From: Dasyornis broadbenti
Taxonomy: Eukaryota > Chordata > Aves > Passeriformes > Dasyornithidae
Assembly (NCBI GenBank): GCA_013397935.1
Contig: VZRN01000255.1
Location: 286,814-350,813, forward strand
Length of the DNA: 64,000 bases
Reading direction: 5' to 3'
Shown here: positions 46,612 to 59,792 of the stretch, piece by piece
How the letters are laid out: the number at the start of each line of letters is the position of its first letter
How positions within the stretch are numbered: position 1 is the first letter of the stretch
Position numbers and translations under genes: made by a program
The notes under the pieces: model-generated
Seen by the model: the letters and a program-made list of their open reading frames with translations, nothing else
The model's database searches: none
Told to the model about the DNA's origin: nothing

Positions 46612-49600
46612 ATCCTAGGAAAGAGAAAAAACATAGAAACGGAACTTACAAAACTTATTTCTCCTTCAGGGAGACCATACAAAACCCAATCTCCATCTGA
46701 GACATGTCTCAGTGAGAAAAGGATGTATTTTTTCCTCCAGTACCCTTAAGACAGAGCCTCAGCTGGGTTTTTGCAGCCAGTCCCCCTTAGCTGTGGTATC
46801 TGACCAGCAAATGGCAGGCACGAGAATGGTACAGTGCTCAGGCAGAACTGTTTTTCTGGACTCTCACTAGAAATGCTGGAAAAGAAGGCTTGCCAATCCC
46901 AGCAAGGATTCTGAAAGAAAATAACTCATGTATTCATAATAACAGTTCAAGACTTACATCTCTCCTTGCTGATACAATACACAGGAATGGGATTTGCACA
47001 GAAGATACCCAGCAATACACCCTGCTGTGATTTCTCTCTGCTTGCTCCACTCATCCAAAGCTTCCTGTTTCAAACCCCAAGCACTGCTACTGTAGACAAC
47101 ACTAAGAGTGACTGAAAAAGGCCAGCTTCAGTATTTTGCTGCTACAGAATACATGATGTGTCTTTTTGCTCTACTTGCAAGGCCAAAGGAGAGTCACTAC
47201 TCACTTTAAGAACTAGCTTTTCTCTTGTTCCTGCCATATTTTTAAATAACCAACTGAATGTGTTACTGTTGAGCTATTCAGCTCAAAGTTAAAATACATC
47301 AAATAACAGCTGCCAGTAATCTTTGATAATTCATCATGAAACAAAACTGTTAACCAGTTTTATTCATCTGCAATCTCTATTTCCAATTCCATTCTCACAG
47401 CATTCATGCCTCAGTAACTTTTTTCTGTGGGGAGAACCTACAGGAAGAATATTTACTGTGTAATTCTTCCTACCGGAAAGTCTCAGTGAAGGGACCCAGC
47501 ACACTACCCTCCCCCTGCCTCTTAACTAAAGCCAAGTTCTCAGATGCAGACACCTTGTAACTTAATAGCATGCTCTAAGAAAACAAATAGCTAATAAAGA
47601 CCAAAATAGGTAATAGTCTGTATTAGCCAAAGCTCTCAAACACTTAGTTTTGAACTATAATTAGAAAGATGCTGCCCTCGCATAAATTCCTTCCATATTA
47701 TACAACGTACATTCATATATATGTAATAAAATTCCTTTTATGAATTGAAAGACATCACAGAAAAGTGCATCCAAGTACTGCTGTGACATCAAGGCATATG
47801 AATGAGCTCTTAATTAGTTTTGATGTAATTACTAAGGTTTCTGTCCCCTCAAAGAAATATGAAGTGGAAGATGTGGGAGCCAAGAGGAGAGCTGCAAGGG
47901 AAGATTCACACTGCACAGGACAAAAAAGAGCAATAAAATCAGTACCACTGATGCAAGGAAAGTAAAGTTCACTACCAGGAAGAAAGGCAAGGTCAGTCCT
48001 GACTTTCCTTGACAAAAGGACCAATGGTCCCAGTGAGCCTTCACAGTAAAAGCCATTCTTGGGAGGTGTAAGCAAACCTCCTGTGCTTTTCAAGTGAGGA
48101 GGAGGGGTTGTTGCAAACCGGAAATTCAGCAGAAATTCTCATCAGGCTGAACAAAGCCAGCGGTCCAGTGTCAGGAAACTCTTATCCTTTACTATACAGC
48201 CACCTTAACTCCAAAAACTATCCCACTATTTAGTCATACAAGTGTTGGCTAATAAGCTCTTAACTTTTACAATGAACTTTAACCAGCTCCCAAATCTCAC
48301 AGCAAACTTCAGCACAGAGCAATGGCTAAAATCCAATTGCCGCACTTGCTGGGATAAAACAAGAGAGGAGAGAATAAAGAGGGAATAAAGAGAGAAAGTG
48401 AAGGAAAAAGGCTACCAGTCCTTAGATCCCGCATTGTCCTGCCACTGTGAATGGTCCAGATGTGGGGTCAACAAAAGCCCAGGACTAATCCTCTCCCTTG
48501 TACAGTTTCCCTAGTGCACATCCCATTATTTTTCATGCCATTTACTGCTGTTGGCACATGCACAGTGAGCCCTTTAGAGCCCTCCAGGAAATGAGTCGGG
48601 GGGCTGAGGGTCTGTGGTGGTCGGGAACCCGCTTTAGTGAGGTGCCCAAGACTTAACCCTTCTCTTGCCGCAGGCACACTGAGCACGAGCCTTCAGGCTG
48701 ACTTAAAAGCCCAGCAATGAAAGGGAAGCTGGCTCACAAAAGCACTCCTGGGACCCTCCAGCCCAATCACAACTTTCCTGTGACAGCACTACAGTCAGAC
48801 CGTTTGAGACAAACATGCTTACGTGCCTATGTCCCTCCACAGGGGTATTCTCTGTGCTTCTTGGGAAAAAGAGGCTTTGGAAAAGATGCCAGCTTTTGTA
48901 CTCAGGACTAGGGTCATCAGGCAGAAGAAGACACCACTACAACTGGGGACAAAGTCCCAGAGAAAAGGTCTAATAACTCTAACTAATAGGTTTCCTGTAA
49001 TCACACAGATCCCATTCAGAAACCTCATTTTCTGTGAGAAGAATGTTTTGAAGCACCTTTCATGCTCTCAAAGCAACATTTCTCTTCTGTCTTTTCCCTA
49101 GTGCTAAAAATAACGGGATGACAGGAAGATGATAATTTTATCCCTGCACTCCTGAGTCTTCCCCTCTGTGAAAAGGAAGTTCTCCTTTTCCAGTTGTACT
49201 CATAGCTTTTAGCCACAGTAGCAGCACAAAGATCAGTTCTGCTCATGTGTTAAGAGGATAATATCTACAAAACTAAAATGACAGTTTTCTGCCTCCTAGT
49301 AAATGGAAATGCACAGTGCAGAAAATGCTTGCTCTGGTCTATCTCCTTTACCAGGAGGATTTTACTTCCCATTTAGGGAGTTGGAAAAGCGGCTTTGCAT
49401 GCCTGACAGCAAGGACTGCAAACCAATGCAGAAAATGCTTACTATAACATGTTCCATCAAAATTGCAGGACAAACACTGAAGATTTTCACACTCCTAAAA
49501 ATACAAAAACATACACAAAAAGGCTTCATGATCCAACTAAAACTGTTCTGTTGCATTCCAACCCCACTTATCCAATTACATAATTATGCTTTATAAATAT

Positions 49601-50541
49601 ATCTGAATTTCAAAACCTTTATACGACATAATTTAAAATGCTGGACTTTAAAAAAAGAAATGGGCAAGTCTACAAGCTTTTTCTCCTCCTCTTACAACTT
49701 CAGAAACGCCAAACCAAAAATACTTAAGACCTGTATGACTGGTTGGACAGATGAACCTCTGTCTTATTTAGGATATTAATTTCAGACAGTAAATTGTCTG
49801 TGGATTGAAACATCCCTTAGCAAACTGGTATTTGTGTGAGAAACTACAGCAACATTTCAGCTTCTCCACTGGAAATTTCTCTGTATAACTTCTGACCCAG
49901 GTTTGGGTGGCCCTGGAATTCCCCACTTGTAGCACACAGACCAAAAGCATCTCTGGGTATAAACCCAACAGATGTCACCCATGAGAAAGAGCAACTTGCG
50001 CAGTTTTATCATTAGGAAGAAGAATGGCAAAACACATCAAACTATAAAAGCAAAAACAACCACAATCTAGAGAGAAATTCATTTAGCATAATTCTCAGTA
50101 CAGAAGTTGGGTTTATCAGCCAGCAGCATGCTGAAAGCAAAACCAGAATTTCACCAGTCTTCAAACAAAACAAAAATATAACTCCTGAATTACAAGTTTC
50201 CTGCAATGGCGTGTAAGTGGTCTACATGAGACTTGACTAAGTCAGGCTACATTTCTACAAGCAGTTGAGCTAGTCAGGAGAGATCTCAGCTCCCCCTTCC
50301 TTGGCAAGAACGCTGATCTGTGTCAGGACCCCCTACGAGCAATTTCACCAGCCTTCTGTCAGACTGGTGTGTTGAATCAGCCCTAAAAAAAGTCCCACAC
50401 AGGGGAAGGGAGATGGAAGATCCTCCTTCCAGCAGCAATGATCTTAACCCTGTTCACTCCAATGAGAGAAACTGCAACCTAATGGAGGGTCATTGTATAC
50501 ACTGTAATATGGAACAATTGACCTCCAGGAGCAGTAGGTAA
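46612..50541 (-). other. TRIM13 5' intron (first part)
   Basis: Lies between the TRIM13 coding exon, whose acceptor places its first base at 46614, and the CpG-island promoter near 51.5 kb. No additional exon or RNA gene is recognised. Frames of up to 112 residues near 47.8-48.1 kb are not supported by any domain. Confidence 0.6.
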
Positions 50542-50940
50542 CATAGAATCATAGAATGTTAAGGGGTTGGAGAGGACTTTAAAGATCATCTAGTCCCAAC
50601 TCCCTCTGCCAGGGCCAGGGACACCTTCCAGCAGACCAGGTTGCCCAAGGCCTTAATCAACCTGGCCTTGAACACTGCCAGGATTGGGGCATCCACAACC
50701 TCCCTGAGCAACCTGTTCCAGTGTCTCACCACCCTCACAGTGAAGAATTTCTTCCTAACATCTAACAAAAATTTCCCCTTTTTCAGTTTGTACTCATTAC
50801 TACTTGTCCTGTCACTACAGTTCCTGATGAAGAGTCCCTCTCTGGCTTCCCTGTCAGTCCCTTCCAGATACTGGAAGGCTGCTATCCACACAGCCAAAAA
50901 GACCTGATGAAATTGGCCGTGTTTTAAACCTGGTATTTCA
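50542..50940 (-). mobile_element. CR1 LINE 3' fragment with remnant ORF2 C-terminus
   Basis: On the + strand it opens with ACATAGAATCATAGAATGTT and AAAGATCATCTAGTCCCAAC, the reversed CR1 3' end. The - strand then encodes a recognisable CR1 ORF2 tail (LLDVRKKFFTVRVVRHWNRL, followed by LREVVDAPILAVFK). It is 5'-truncated, lies within the TRIM13 5' intron next to the promoter CpG island, and is non-functional as a transposon. A 152-residue - strand frame (50586-51044) runs through it and should not be annotated as a host gene. Confidence 0.93.
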
Positions 50941-51099
50941 TGGCCAAAAGCTTCTCCAGGAGCAGCAGGCAGATCCAACCCGTTCAGACTCCAGAAAGGC
51001 AGGAAGGGCTGGAGAAATAAGCAGTGTGTGTTCAGTGCATTCACAGCCCCATGAACACCGTTTCACCCACAGGGCTGGACGGTCTGTCGAGCGCAGGGG

Positions 51100-51870
51100 C
51101 TGCCCCAACACTGCTCCCCGCGCTTCATCCCCTTGTCCCTCTGACCTGGCAGAGGTTCCCTTGCTGCCCCCGGTTACAGCCCCCCCATTCCAGCGGGGAA
51201 TCGCCCCTAAACGATGGCACTGCAGCCAGCCGCCGGCCCTGGCCTCCCCGGGGGTCACAGCGCTCCTCCGCGAACTGCAGCCCGGGGGAGGGAGGCCCTG
51301 TTGGTCCGCCCGCGCCCCGCGAAGCGCAGCGAGGCTCACGGGGGATGGCGGCTCCAGCAGAATCGGCGGCTCCGGCCGCGGCCGCAGTGTCTCCCGGGCC
51401 GAGCGCTGCCGCCGCCTCTCACAANNNNNNNNNNNNNNNNNNNNNNNNNNNNNNNNNNNNNNNNNNNNNNNNNNNNNNNNNNNNNNNNNNNNNNNNNNNN
51501 NNNNNNNNNNNNNNNNNNNNNNNNNNGCCTCGGTCACGCACACAGCTCGGCGCCGCTCCCGCCCCAGCCGCCGCCCGCCTTCCGGGCCCGCCGCTCCCGC
51601 CCGGCCGCCCGGCCCGCCACAGCCAGCGGCCGGGAATTGCTGCCCCGCCGTTCCACCCACCTTGGCCCACGGCCGCCGATCCAGCCGCAGGGCAGGAGCT
51701 GCTGCGGCTTTTCCTCTTCTCCACTTGCCTGTGAGCGGACAGGAATGCCCCCTGGGCTGCCGGGAGAGAGGGCCGGCGGTGGACGCTGCGTGCCTAAGAC
51801 GGCTGCCGAGGCTGCAGCCTGTGCCTCTGCGGAGATATATACGCGTTTCTGTTGTTTATTAACTCTGTCA
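51100..51870 (-). promoter_or_regulatory. TRIM13: CpG island, probable TRIM13 promoter and 5' UTR exon
   Basis: GC content and CpG density are very high from about 51.1 to 51.8 kb, in contrast to both flanks, as for a housekeeping promoter. It lies ~5 kb upstream of the TRIM13 coding exon, which needs a non-coding first exon. On the - strand a usable donor, CCAAG/GTGGGT, would end an exon at 51661; a second possible donor (TT/GTGAGA) sits at the edge of the gap. The transcription start is not identifiable. Long frames translated across the gap are artefacts of high GC. Confidence 0.7.
51425..51526. other. Assembly gap (102 N) inside the CpG island
   Basis: A run of 102 unknown bases in extremely GC-rich sequence. 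The true length is unknown, and part of the TRIM13 promoter or first exon may be missing. Confidence 0.97.
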
Positions 51871-54800
51871 AATTACTCTTGAGCCTGCGGCTCACAGGCA
51901 CACGTTGCACAGCCTATGGAGGGGTGCTGCTGGGTGGCAATTCTGCTGAGCATCTTGCCACCTTGCGAAAGCACTTACTAAAAAAAAATGTAATTTGAGA
52001 CAGATATACGTATGTGCTTCATAAAAGGATAGCAACTCATTCCTATTTGCTTTAACGCACAGGTTATACCATTTCCTGCTGGTGAATCTCTTGGAGAGTT
52101 AACGTGGCTTATAAAACCTGTGCAGGTTTTCCACAATAACACTTACTAATCCTAGGGAGACGGAGCAGAAGAGATCCCGTGTCCACTTGACAGAACATTC
52201 TAGTTACAGGACTATGAAACTGAGTCTAGAAGTGCTGAGACTTTAGAGTACCTTTGTGTTGCATATCTCTTCTGCAGTTCTGTTAGTTCTCAATCAATAG
52301 AACAGGTCTCACATCAAAGCCAAAATTAACTTATTTTCAAGTTAGACTTTGTGAAATACCACATCAAAAGCTGTTCCCAAATGCACATACTTTGCCTTCT
52401 GCATCCCTTCACTCCCCACCCGCACCCACTGCAGTCACATCACTCATCAGCACAGGGGCGACTATTCACCTCTGGGAGTACCCATACAAGGAACATCACA
52501 AATCTGACCATATTTCTATCAAATAAAGCTCCCTCACACATCTGAAATCTTTCTTCTGATTATTTAGGAATCTGGATCTTAAAAGCCATTCAATTATATG
52601 CCAAGGCTATGCTTCCCCAATTTACTGCAGTCAGTTACTCCTCACCTTCTCTCCTTGCTGCCCCCACCCAAGCTGGCCTGCCTGCTCAGCTGAACACCAT
52701 GGGGACAGTCTGACCAAGGACAAGCGTTTTTGAAAATCCCTTTCAGAATGCTTACACATTGGAGCATTTCTTCCACTGTCTACTGAAGAACAGCCCCAGG
52801 AGGTAGAGTTGCTGCACAAAAGCAACCAAGACCTTCAGATGTATTTCAACATCCTGCTTCTTAATTGTTCAGCATCTTGTTTACTGTTTATTAAAAATAA
52901 ATAATTCCAGGTAGTTTCTCTCAGCTACCTAAACTTCTTTCAAGTGATATCCCAATGCTTGTGCATTACCTTTGCTGAGTACCCCTTGTCCACACTTTCC
53001 CAATAGCCACTTTTATATCAAGAATTTCTGGGTTCCATTAATCTTCTCTGTAATTCTATGGTTAAAGATTAACAACAACGTGGCATTTTAGATTTCTCAC
53101 TCATTATTTTCATATATTTCTTGTACAACTTTTTTCCTGATATATTTTTAGAGTACATTTTATTCTCTATTAATTCTTTGGGCTGGTCCTACTCTGTCTC
53201 CTTATAAATGAAGAAGAAGCTGTATAGGTGGAAGAGTGATTGCCTACTCGCTTGGGATAATGCCTCTTCATTAGGTCCACCTGAAAATGTTCTTGTCTCT
53301 CCTTGCCTGTGATTTCTTCTGTCAAAGATGAAAGCCTAAACTTCTGGGCAAATACACCACAGGATTTCTGTGCCTGGTGTATAGAAACATTGCCTAGCCA
53401 GCTCTGTATTTAAGTGTCTCTCAACTGTCCTGAGCATGATCAAATAGAATTTGGGCATTCTTCTACTTCTTATCTGACTGATAGAGTCACATACAACCAA
53501 CTATTTCGCACACATACAATTCCATCTTCCTATACTTTTTAACTCTGCTTCAATAGCAGCACTTTCAATAGCAGTTTGTTTACAAGCTTGCATTCCCACA
53601 CCTGAGAGCACAGCGTCTTCCCAAGGCAACATCAAAGGCCAGTCGTTGAAGCTTCAGAGAAAGGTTCTGGCTGATGGAAAACAACATTTGTAGATCTGAG
53701 GAGTATTTCCCTATCTAATATAGAAAAAAAGCCAAGGGAAATCTAGGTTCAAAGGAGAGGCCCAGCTGGAAAGGTAGTGTTAGGATAAATGCCACTTAGT
53801 CATGGGAGGGTTGAAAATACAGGGGTAGAAATTTGGAAGGAATTATACAATAGTGACAATTTCCAGGTTTTCAACACAAGCACCATGTTTATTGCAAGAC
53901 AAAGGCAATCACCTACTGTCATCTTTAAACTACAGAGAGAATCCAGATCATGGCTCTTCTAATAAGCACTATGCCAGGAGATTTCTGAGACTGAAGCTCT
54001 GTGTTGTGGTTCAGCCAGCAACCTCAGAGCTGACAGCTAGTACACTCCTCGCCTGTCTCAGCTCTGCCAGCCTCTGCAGATGTTTTACCAAGCTGATTCC
54101 ACCCACTCCGCCAGCAGAACGCCATTCCCTTTTCTTTGGTGAGGTGAGTTTTGTGCTGATTCAACAAGTTAAATCCAATGCAAGATTAGACAATCACCTG
54201 GTCTAACACCAGAAGAGTGAGGAAAAGAGGAACAAGATTTTTCTTGTTCAGTGGAAGCAAGCCATTAACGTGACTCAAGCTGAAACAGGTAACTCTACCC
54301 TGACAGGCAGATTCTCGGAGCTTTAAGCCAAGATGAGACTGTGCTACTGGCAAAAGTGATCATTCCATCCTTTCCCCTTTCCTTAGTCATGCTTTCCTGA
54401 TGCCTCCTCTCTGCTGGCTCTGACATTCATGCAGCCACACATTAGGCTAGATGGGCTTGCCAACAGAGCTGAAAGCTAATCCAGTTTACAAAAAAAAAAA
54501 AAAAAGAATTTTCCAGTAGGATCAATTTTGGCAGCCAGCTGATCCCAGCCGAACAAACACCAATGCTAGGATACGCCAGTGAGAGGGCCTGTTTCGGTGG
54601 CAGCCTGCACACACGTCAGCATAAACCAGAAGTGCCTCCACAGGCCATAATTTCACAAATGCTTCCAGCCAGCTATTGCCAGCACAGCTGCCAAAAGTAA
54701 CACAGCCTTGCCCTTCGGCCACACCAGCTGCTCATTCCAGGCTCCAGGCACCCGCTGTGCTGTGCTGGAGAAGAACTGATTGATAAATGTAGCTGGAGTT

Positions 54801-57800
54801 AAATGCAGTATTTTTTTTTTCCCAAATTTGTGTTACCCATGAGTAAAGGACCTCTGAAGCAAAGATCTATTGGATTGTAATTGTCTCCTGGGGTGAAACT
54901 CCAGAGAAAAAAGGTGAGTTGAGGGCATTTTACAGTCTTATCCTTGGCTGCAAACCTGCCTTCCCACTAAGCCTAGGGCTTCATGTCCCATGTTACAGAG
55001 GTGTCAGAGCACACAGAGAGTACACTCCAGCTTCAGGACAGAGACTTCTTGAAGGACTCTGCTTTATTCAGCTGTGCTGGGGTGAGCATACTCTCAATCT
55101 GAGCTGGATAATGTAGTTGCTGTGGGGACCTAAATAGGGATATATATCTGCAAGAGCTTATAGCAGCTTGATAAGAAGACACTGTAAGATAACACAAATA
55201 CATAAACTATTCAAAACAGCTCTGTGGATCAAATACCTCACTGATGTATAAATGTTTCTCAACTATATTGCATCTGACTGCATTTCTTTTCAACAGATAC
55301 ATCTGGACTATATTAAACATTCCAAACAAGGGATCAGAGAAAGCAGTTTCTTGTTATTGTTCCATAAAAGCTACTTTTAATATGAATTGTAGAAATACTA
55401 GGCATTAAAAATCCATGAAGGATCATCAGTGACTGAAATTATCAACTGCTGTTTTGAGGTCTGAATTTCAGAGACTGCCTTGATATCTGCAGGGTCTCTG
55501 GTGACTGTTTTAGCAGTACTGAAAAGCTCTGTAGTTTTGCCTACAGAACTTTGACCCACACAGTTAACTAATATTCAGCACTTTGCCAGATTTTCCTGCA
55601 GAGGGACGTGGGGGGGAATCGATGATGAATTCCGTTAGCTCCTTAGTGAAATCGTATTTATTTACAAAGAATGTACAGCCACGTCCCATTTCCTTGCACG
55701 CAGAGGAAGCAAATGGGAGGGAGAACTGTGCAGCAGTCCAAGTTCGCTGCTCCAGCCAGGATGCTTGCCCAGAAGAAGCTGTCCCTTGGCTTTTTCTCAG
55801 GGCCATACACCACTGCTTCTCCCACTGTCTGCTGGCTCTTGCGTGGTGTTTCCGGTCCCGGACATGCACACAGGCAAACACAGCTGCAACCAATCTGTGC
55901 TCTTGCTGCCGTGTTCACAAGCAGTCCCTAGAAAAGTCTCCCTGACTTTCCCCAAATTAGTGCTTGCTCATATGAGTTTGCTCATCTTATTGCTTGGCCA
56001 TGCAGCCCTGTGCCATGGGCAGTGGTTTCCAGTTTTTAGCTATCTTATGCCATAAAAGAACTTAATTGCTCCTTCCTGAACAAAGCATGGCCAGGGTCCC
56101 TGTCAGTTTTAATGAGGTTTGGGATTGCCTATGGATCAAAGCTCTGCTCCAGTGGGTTTTGCTTGTATTGCATGAAGAGGAAAGGAGAAGTGACCTCCAA
56201 AGCAAATAGAACAACATAGAACAAAATTAATTTCCATATGTAATTTCTTCTATAATTTGACTAGTGTCAGATTAACTGTGTAAAACAGAGGACTTCCTAC
56301 AGAATGTTAAGCCTCACAAGAACTACATTATGGTGAAGATTTCAAAAGTACAAGCACAACCTGTTTTTCATCTGAGACCTTGTCTGTATCATCTTCCAAA
56401 CCACAGGCCTGATCCTGGGAGTGGAAGGACTGCTTTCACTAAACAAACCTTGATTTTCCAGTCCTGCACCATCATTTACTTCTGTGCATGTTGCATGGAG
56501 ACATTACTAAATCCATTCCAACATACATACTAACTGCTTTTTTTCATTAGTTTTCACCGGTGTAAATGCCTCCACAAAGCATGTGGCTGCGGCAAACCAA
56601 GTCCTACTGGTTTTTGCTAGCAGGACAAAGAGGAATTATTTTTCTGAGAACTAATTAGTCATGTATTACATTGTTGTTATGTGTGCTGCCACAATGGGAG
56701 AGAGCTGCCCTCTCCTGCAAATCTGGCAAATCAGGGAACCTTTCTGAAACATACTTGTCTGAAGCCAGTATATGTACTCTGCAGGGCTAATGAGAGACAG
56801 TCGTATTTTGTGAATGAAGTTCTAAGCCAGCGAATGAAACAAGTCAATGACCATCATTTTCCTACAGTAGGTCCTCCAAATAAGTCTGCATTTGTGCAAT
56901 GGATGGGAGAGGTCCTTTTCTACTAGCATGGTTCCAAGACAAAATGTCTCTGCTGCTACTGTTCAGGGAAATAAAGTGAAAACACTGCAAGCAGCAAACA
57001 TGTCTAGGCATGCTGAGCATAATTTTGCTTCCAGTGTGGGAGGGTCCAAAATACTTGGCCTCCCCAGTGAAACAAATGAACATTCAAGGAAGGCAGAAGA
57101 TGAATTAACCCTTGATTACCAAGCACAATTATACTTCTAAATATTGAAGCCAAGATATTAATTTCCTTGGGGCGGTTCTTTGTGCACTATTAAGCTTTTG
57201 GTGTTCACACACTCTCTAAACAGGCTGACAAGCACATTTACAAATACGGTACTATCCCGCTGCAATTGTTCACCTCATCCTTCAAGAAAGGCATATGAAT
57301 AAGCCACATTTCTTACCAGCTGACTTTTGCCTTACTTCCACCACACCAGCGTAGTTTCTGCTTGACTGTCTAGCGCCAGAGTCTTCACTCAGGGCACATG
57401 AACATCTCTCCTGCCCTTCCTGCACATCATGACACCAATCTGCCACCAGCCGCTGCCAGGGTGCTCAGGAGCTGGGCTCTGCATCTGCAGGGAGAAAGAA
57501 TGGACACAAGGATGAGTTGGTCCCCGAGGCTTCCTGCCTGCCAAGCACACAGGCACTGGAATCAATGTGCTCCAAAGCAGCACTGGCAACTTTTCCAAGC
57601 TGCGGCGTGTACTTTGCCACACAAGGGCTGCAGTCTGCTGGCCTGTAAAACCAGCCTCTCCAGTTAAAGTGGTGGAGCAGGAAACTGGCAGGAAGGCACA
57701 GACAGAGACTGTTCCCCAAAGCTTCATCTCCTTGAGTCCAACAGATTTGGCAATGCTGTCTTCATGTGGTGAGACGCGCTTGTATTCCCAGTGCTCATTT

Positions 57801-59389
57801 TGGAGACGACAGGATGTACCAGGGCACAGAGAAGAACATGGGACAGGGACTCATTTGGAGCTTGAGTCTCTAAGTTGGTTTTTTTAATGAATTTTTTTTT
57901 CTTTTTAAAACTATATTAACATTTATCTTTTAGCATTTACTGTAACAAACCCACAGGCAATAAAAATCCCACAGTGACTTCAATGAGACTAAATTTGTGA
58001 ACAACAAGCTACCAACGAGAATCCCAATGCCTTCCATACGAAATAAAGAAACTTTAGTTTCCACCTAATATTTACTTGTTGGAAGTTCGAGACTAATCCC
58101 ATTTGGCATATTTTAAGGAAGTGAGCTCTTGACCCCAAATGTTTCTGGGCTGTAACAGTAAGTCCAATTAAAAAAAAAAAAAAGGAAGCACATTTTAAAG
58201 CTGCTCTTAAAATCAGATTGGTTTTAGGCACAATTTTGAGAAAGACAGCACTTCACCTCATGTTTCAAGTTAAAGGGAGTAAGTGTGACTGATACAGCCC
58301 ACCCAGACCAGTAAGAGATTTCTGACTATGAAAGTTTCTTTTAACAAGGATTTTTGAATATCCATGTTAACACCCTGGCCCCCACAAGACAGATAATGTT
58401 GTACCAGATGGGTTACATTACTTACATCATACTTCATACTGTAATAAAATGTTAAGGGAGCCTTCTAGATGAAATGCCCCAAAATATTACGCCAACTGAA
58501 ATAATGAGAAACAACAATTTCATCCCAAACTGGTTTGGAGATAAATAAGCCTTCAGATGCAAGTAATTAAATTACCTGCTATCTGCAAAACATTCTAGAT
58601 CAGCAGCTCATGGCACAACATTTATTTGATATTTTTCTGTAGATGAATGAAAATGTGAAGCAGGCACTGGTGGGCTTCTATAACCATGTTATCGATATTT
58701 ACTGTGTTTTTTGGAGCCCAGTTTGTGGGTCCTGCTCCAGATGCTGTTGTAGGAATGCAGAAACAGAAGTAGAAATGCTTGTGTAACCCAAAGGCCACAG
58801 GTCATGTTACAGCTTTTTAAATTACATGGTACTCTGCCTCTGTGAAAGGGACACGAAGCTGGCCCCAAACTGTCCTTTGCAAAACAAGTGCTGTGATAGC
58901 ACACTGCTTTTCACTGTTAGCAGTCTTTGCAGTTGAGTTTAACTGAGTAAATTACGAGAGGTTTTGAACAGATGAAGAAATATTCTAGAAGCAAAGAATG
59001 CTCCAAACACTCAGGGTTAAGACTCAGTAGCTGGACAGGTCTGGAAAATGAGGGGAAAAGGCAACTCACAGGTGCACCTGGCAGGCCTGGCTGTGTGAAC
59101 CTTTCACTTCAGTGAGCCCCGTCTGAGTTTTCCAGTAATTCAAAAAGAGAAAGGTGGGAGGGGTGGGGGAAAAGAAAAAGGAAATAAGACAAATGGGGTT
59201 TTTGTTACTTGGTGCCAGGAATAACTGAGCAGTAAATTTCCATGAAGGAGTCCCTTCTCATCTGTGTGGTTCGTTGATGCCATACCTACCACCTGCCCAT
59301 CATGATCAGTGTCCTCCTTTTTAATACACCTATATATGCACATATCTATGAATTATCCTTTACGTGCATGTATATATACGTACAAAATG
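51871..59389. other. Intergenic DNA between the TRIM13 and SPRYD7 promoters
   Basis: The two genes are divergent, with 7.5 kb between their CpG islands. I see no gene, RNA or recognised transposon. Frames of up to 120 residues around 53.9, 55.6-56.0 and 57.4-57.9 kb have no domain or splice support. A 16-A run lies at 54488-54503. Confidence 0.5.
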
Positions 59390-59686
59390 TCCTTTAGGAG
59401 GCTGCGCCGGTCGCCACACACCACCGCGACAACTACGGAAAAAGAGGAGCAGGGGCTGCACTCGTTTCCCATTACGTTTTAATTGCCAGAGGAAAGACGG
59501 AGCGTTAATGTTGATTTTTTTTCTCTTTTTTAAAAAATTTTCTTTTCTTTCATTTTACTTTAACCGGCACCCTTTTCGGAGGTGCCCGCCCGCCATGTCG
59601 CAGCGGGGCGGGGCGGGGCGGGGCGGGGCTTGGCTTGGCCAGGCCGTGGCCGTTGCGCCTGCGCGGTGCGGGGGGTGCGGCCGGCC
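59390..59686 (+). promoter_or_regulatory. SPRYD7: SPRYD7 CpG-island promoter with tandem GC boxes
   Basis: CpG density rises sharply near 59.4 kb and again from 59.57 kb. A row of about five overlapping GGGGCGGGGC boxes (59604-59629, Sp1/KLF type) is followed by TTGCGCCTGCGCGG (59653-59666), one mismatch from an NRF-1 palindrome, ~20 bp before the start codon. There is no TATA box. This is the usual make-up of a housekeeping promoter. An out-of-frame ATG at 59595 lies upstream and would matter only if transcription starts before it. Confidence 0.75.
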
Positions 59687-59792
59687 ATGGCCGCCTCCGT
59701 GTTCTGCTGCTTCTCCTGGTGCCGGGATGGCGGCGCCGGGCACATCCCGCTCAAGGAGATGCCGGCCGTGCACCTGGACACGCAGCGCATGG
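59687..59792 (+). CDS. SPRYD7: SPRYD7 coding exon 1
   Basis: SPRYD7 (formerly C13orf1) is a small, conserved SPRY-domain protein of poorly defined role. The exon encodes MAASVFCCFSWCRDGGAGHI, then PLKEMPAVHLDTQRM and the first base of a Gly codon. This matches the human N-terminus closely (as recalled, MATSVLCC..., GHIPLKEMPAV). The ATG has a strong context (GCCATGG). The donor is G/GTGAGT. The two CC pairs near the start could be lipidation sites, which is speculation. Confidence 0.95.

Noticed and set aside
50586..51044. 152-residue - strand frame
   Set aside because: Its C-terminal part is the degenerate CR1 ORF2 tail; it is a transposon remnant, not a host gene.
51024..51882. Long + and - strand frames (up to 278 residues) through the CpG island
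   Set aside because: They cross 102 unknown bases and lie in very GC-rich DNA where stops are rare. The proteins are low-complexity Ala/Pro/Arg without domains.
55564..56055. Overlapping frames of 86-120 residues on both strands
   Set aside because: Several frames are open at once, which reflects base composition; no domain or splice support in the intergenic region.
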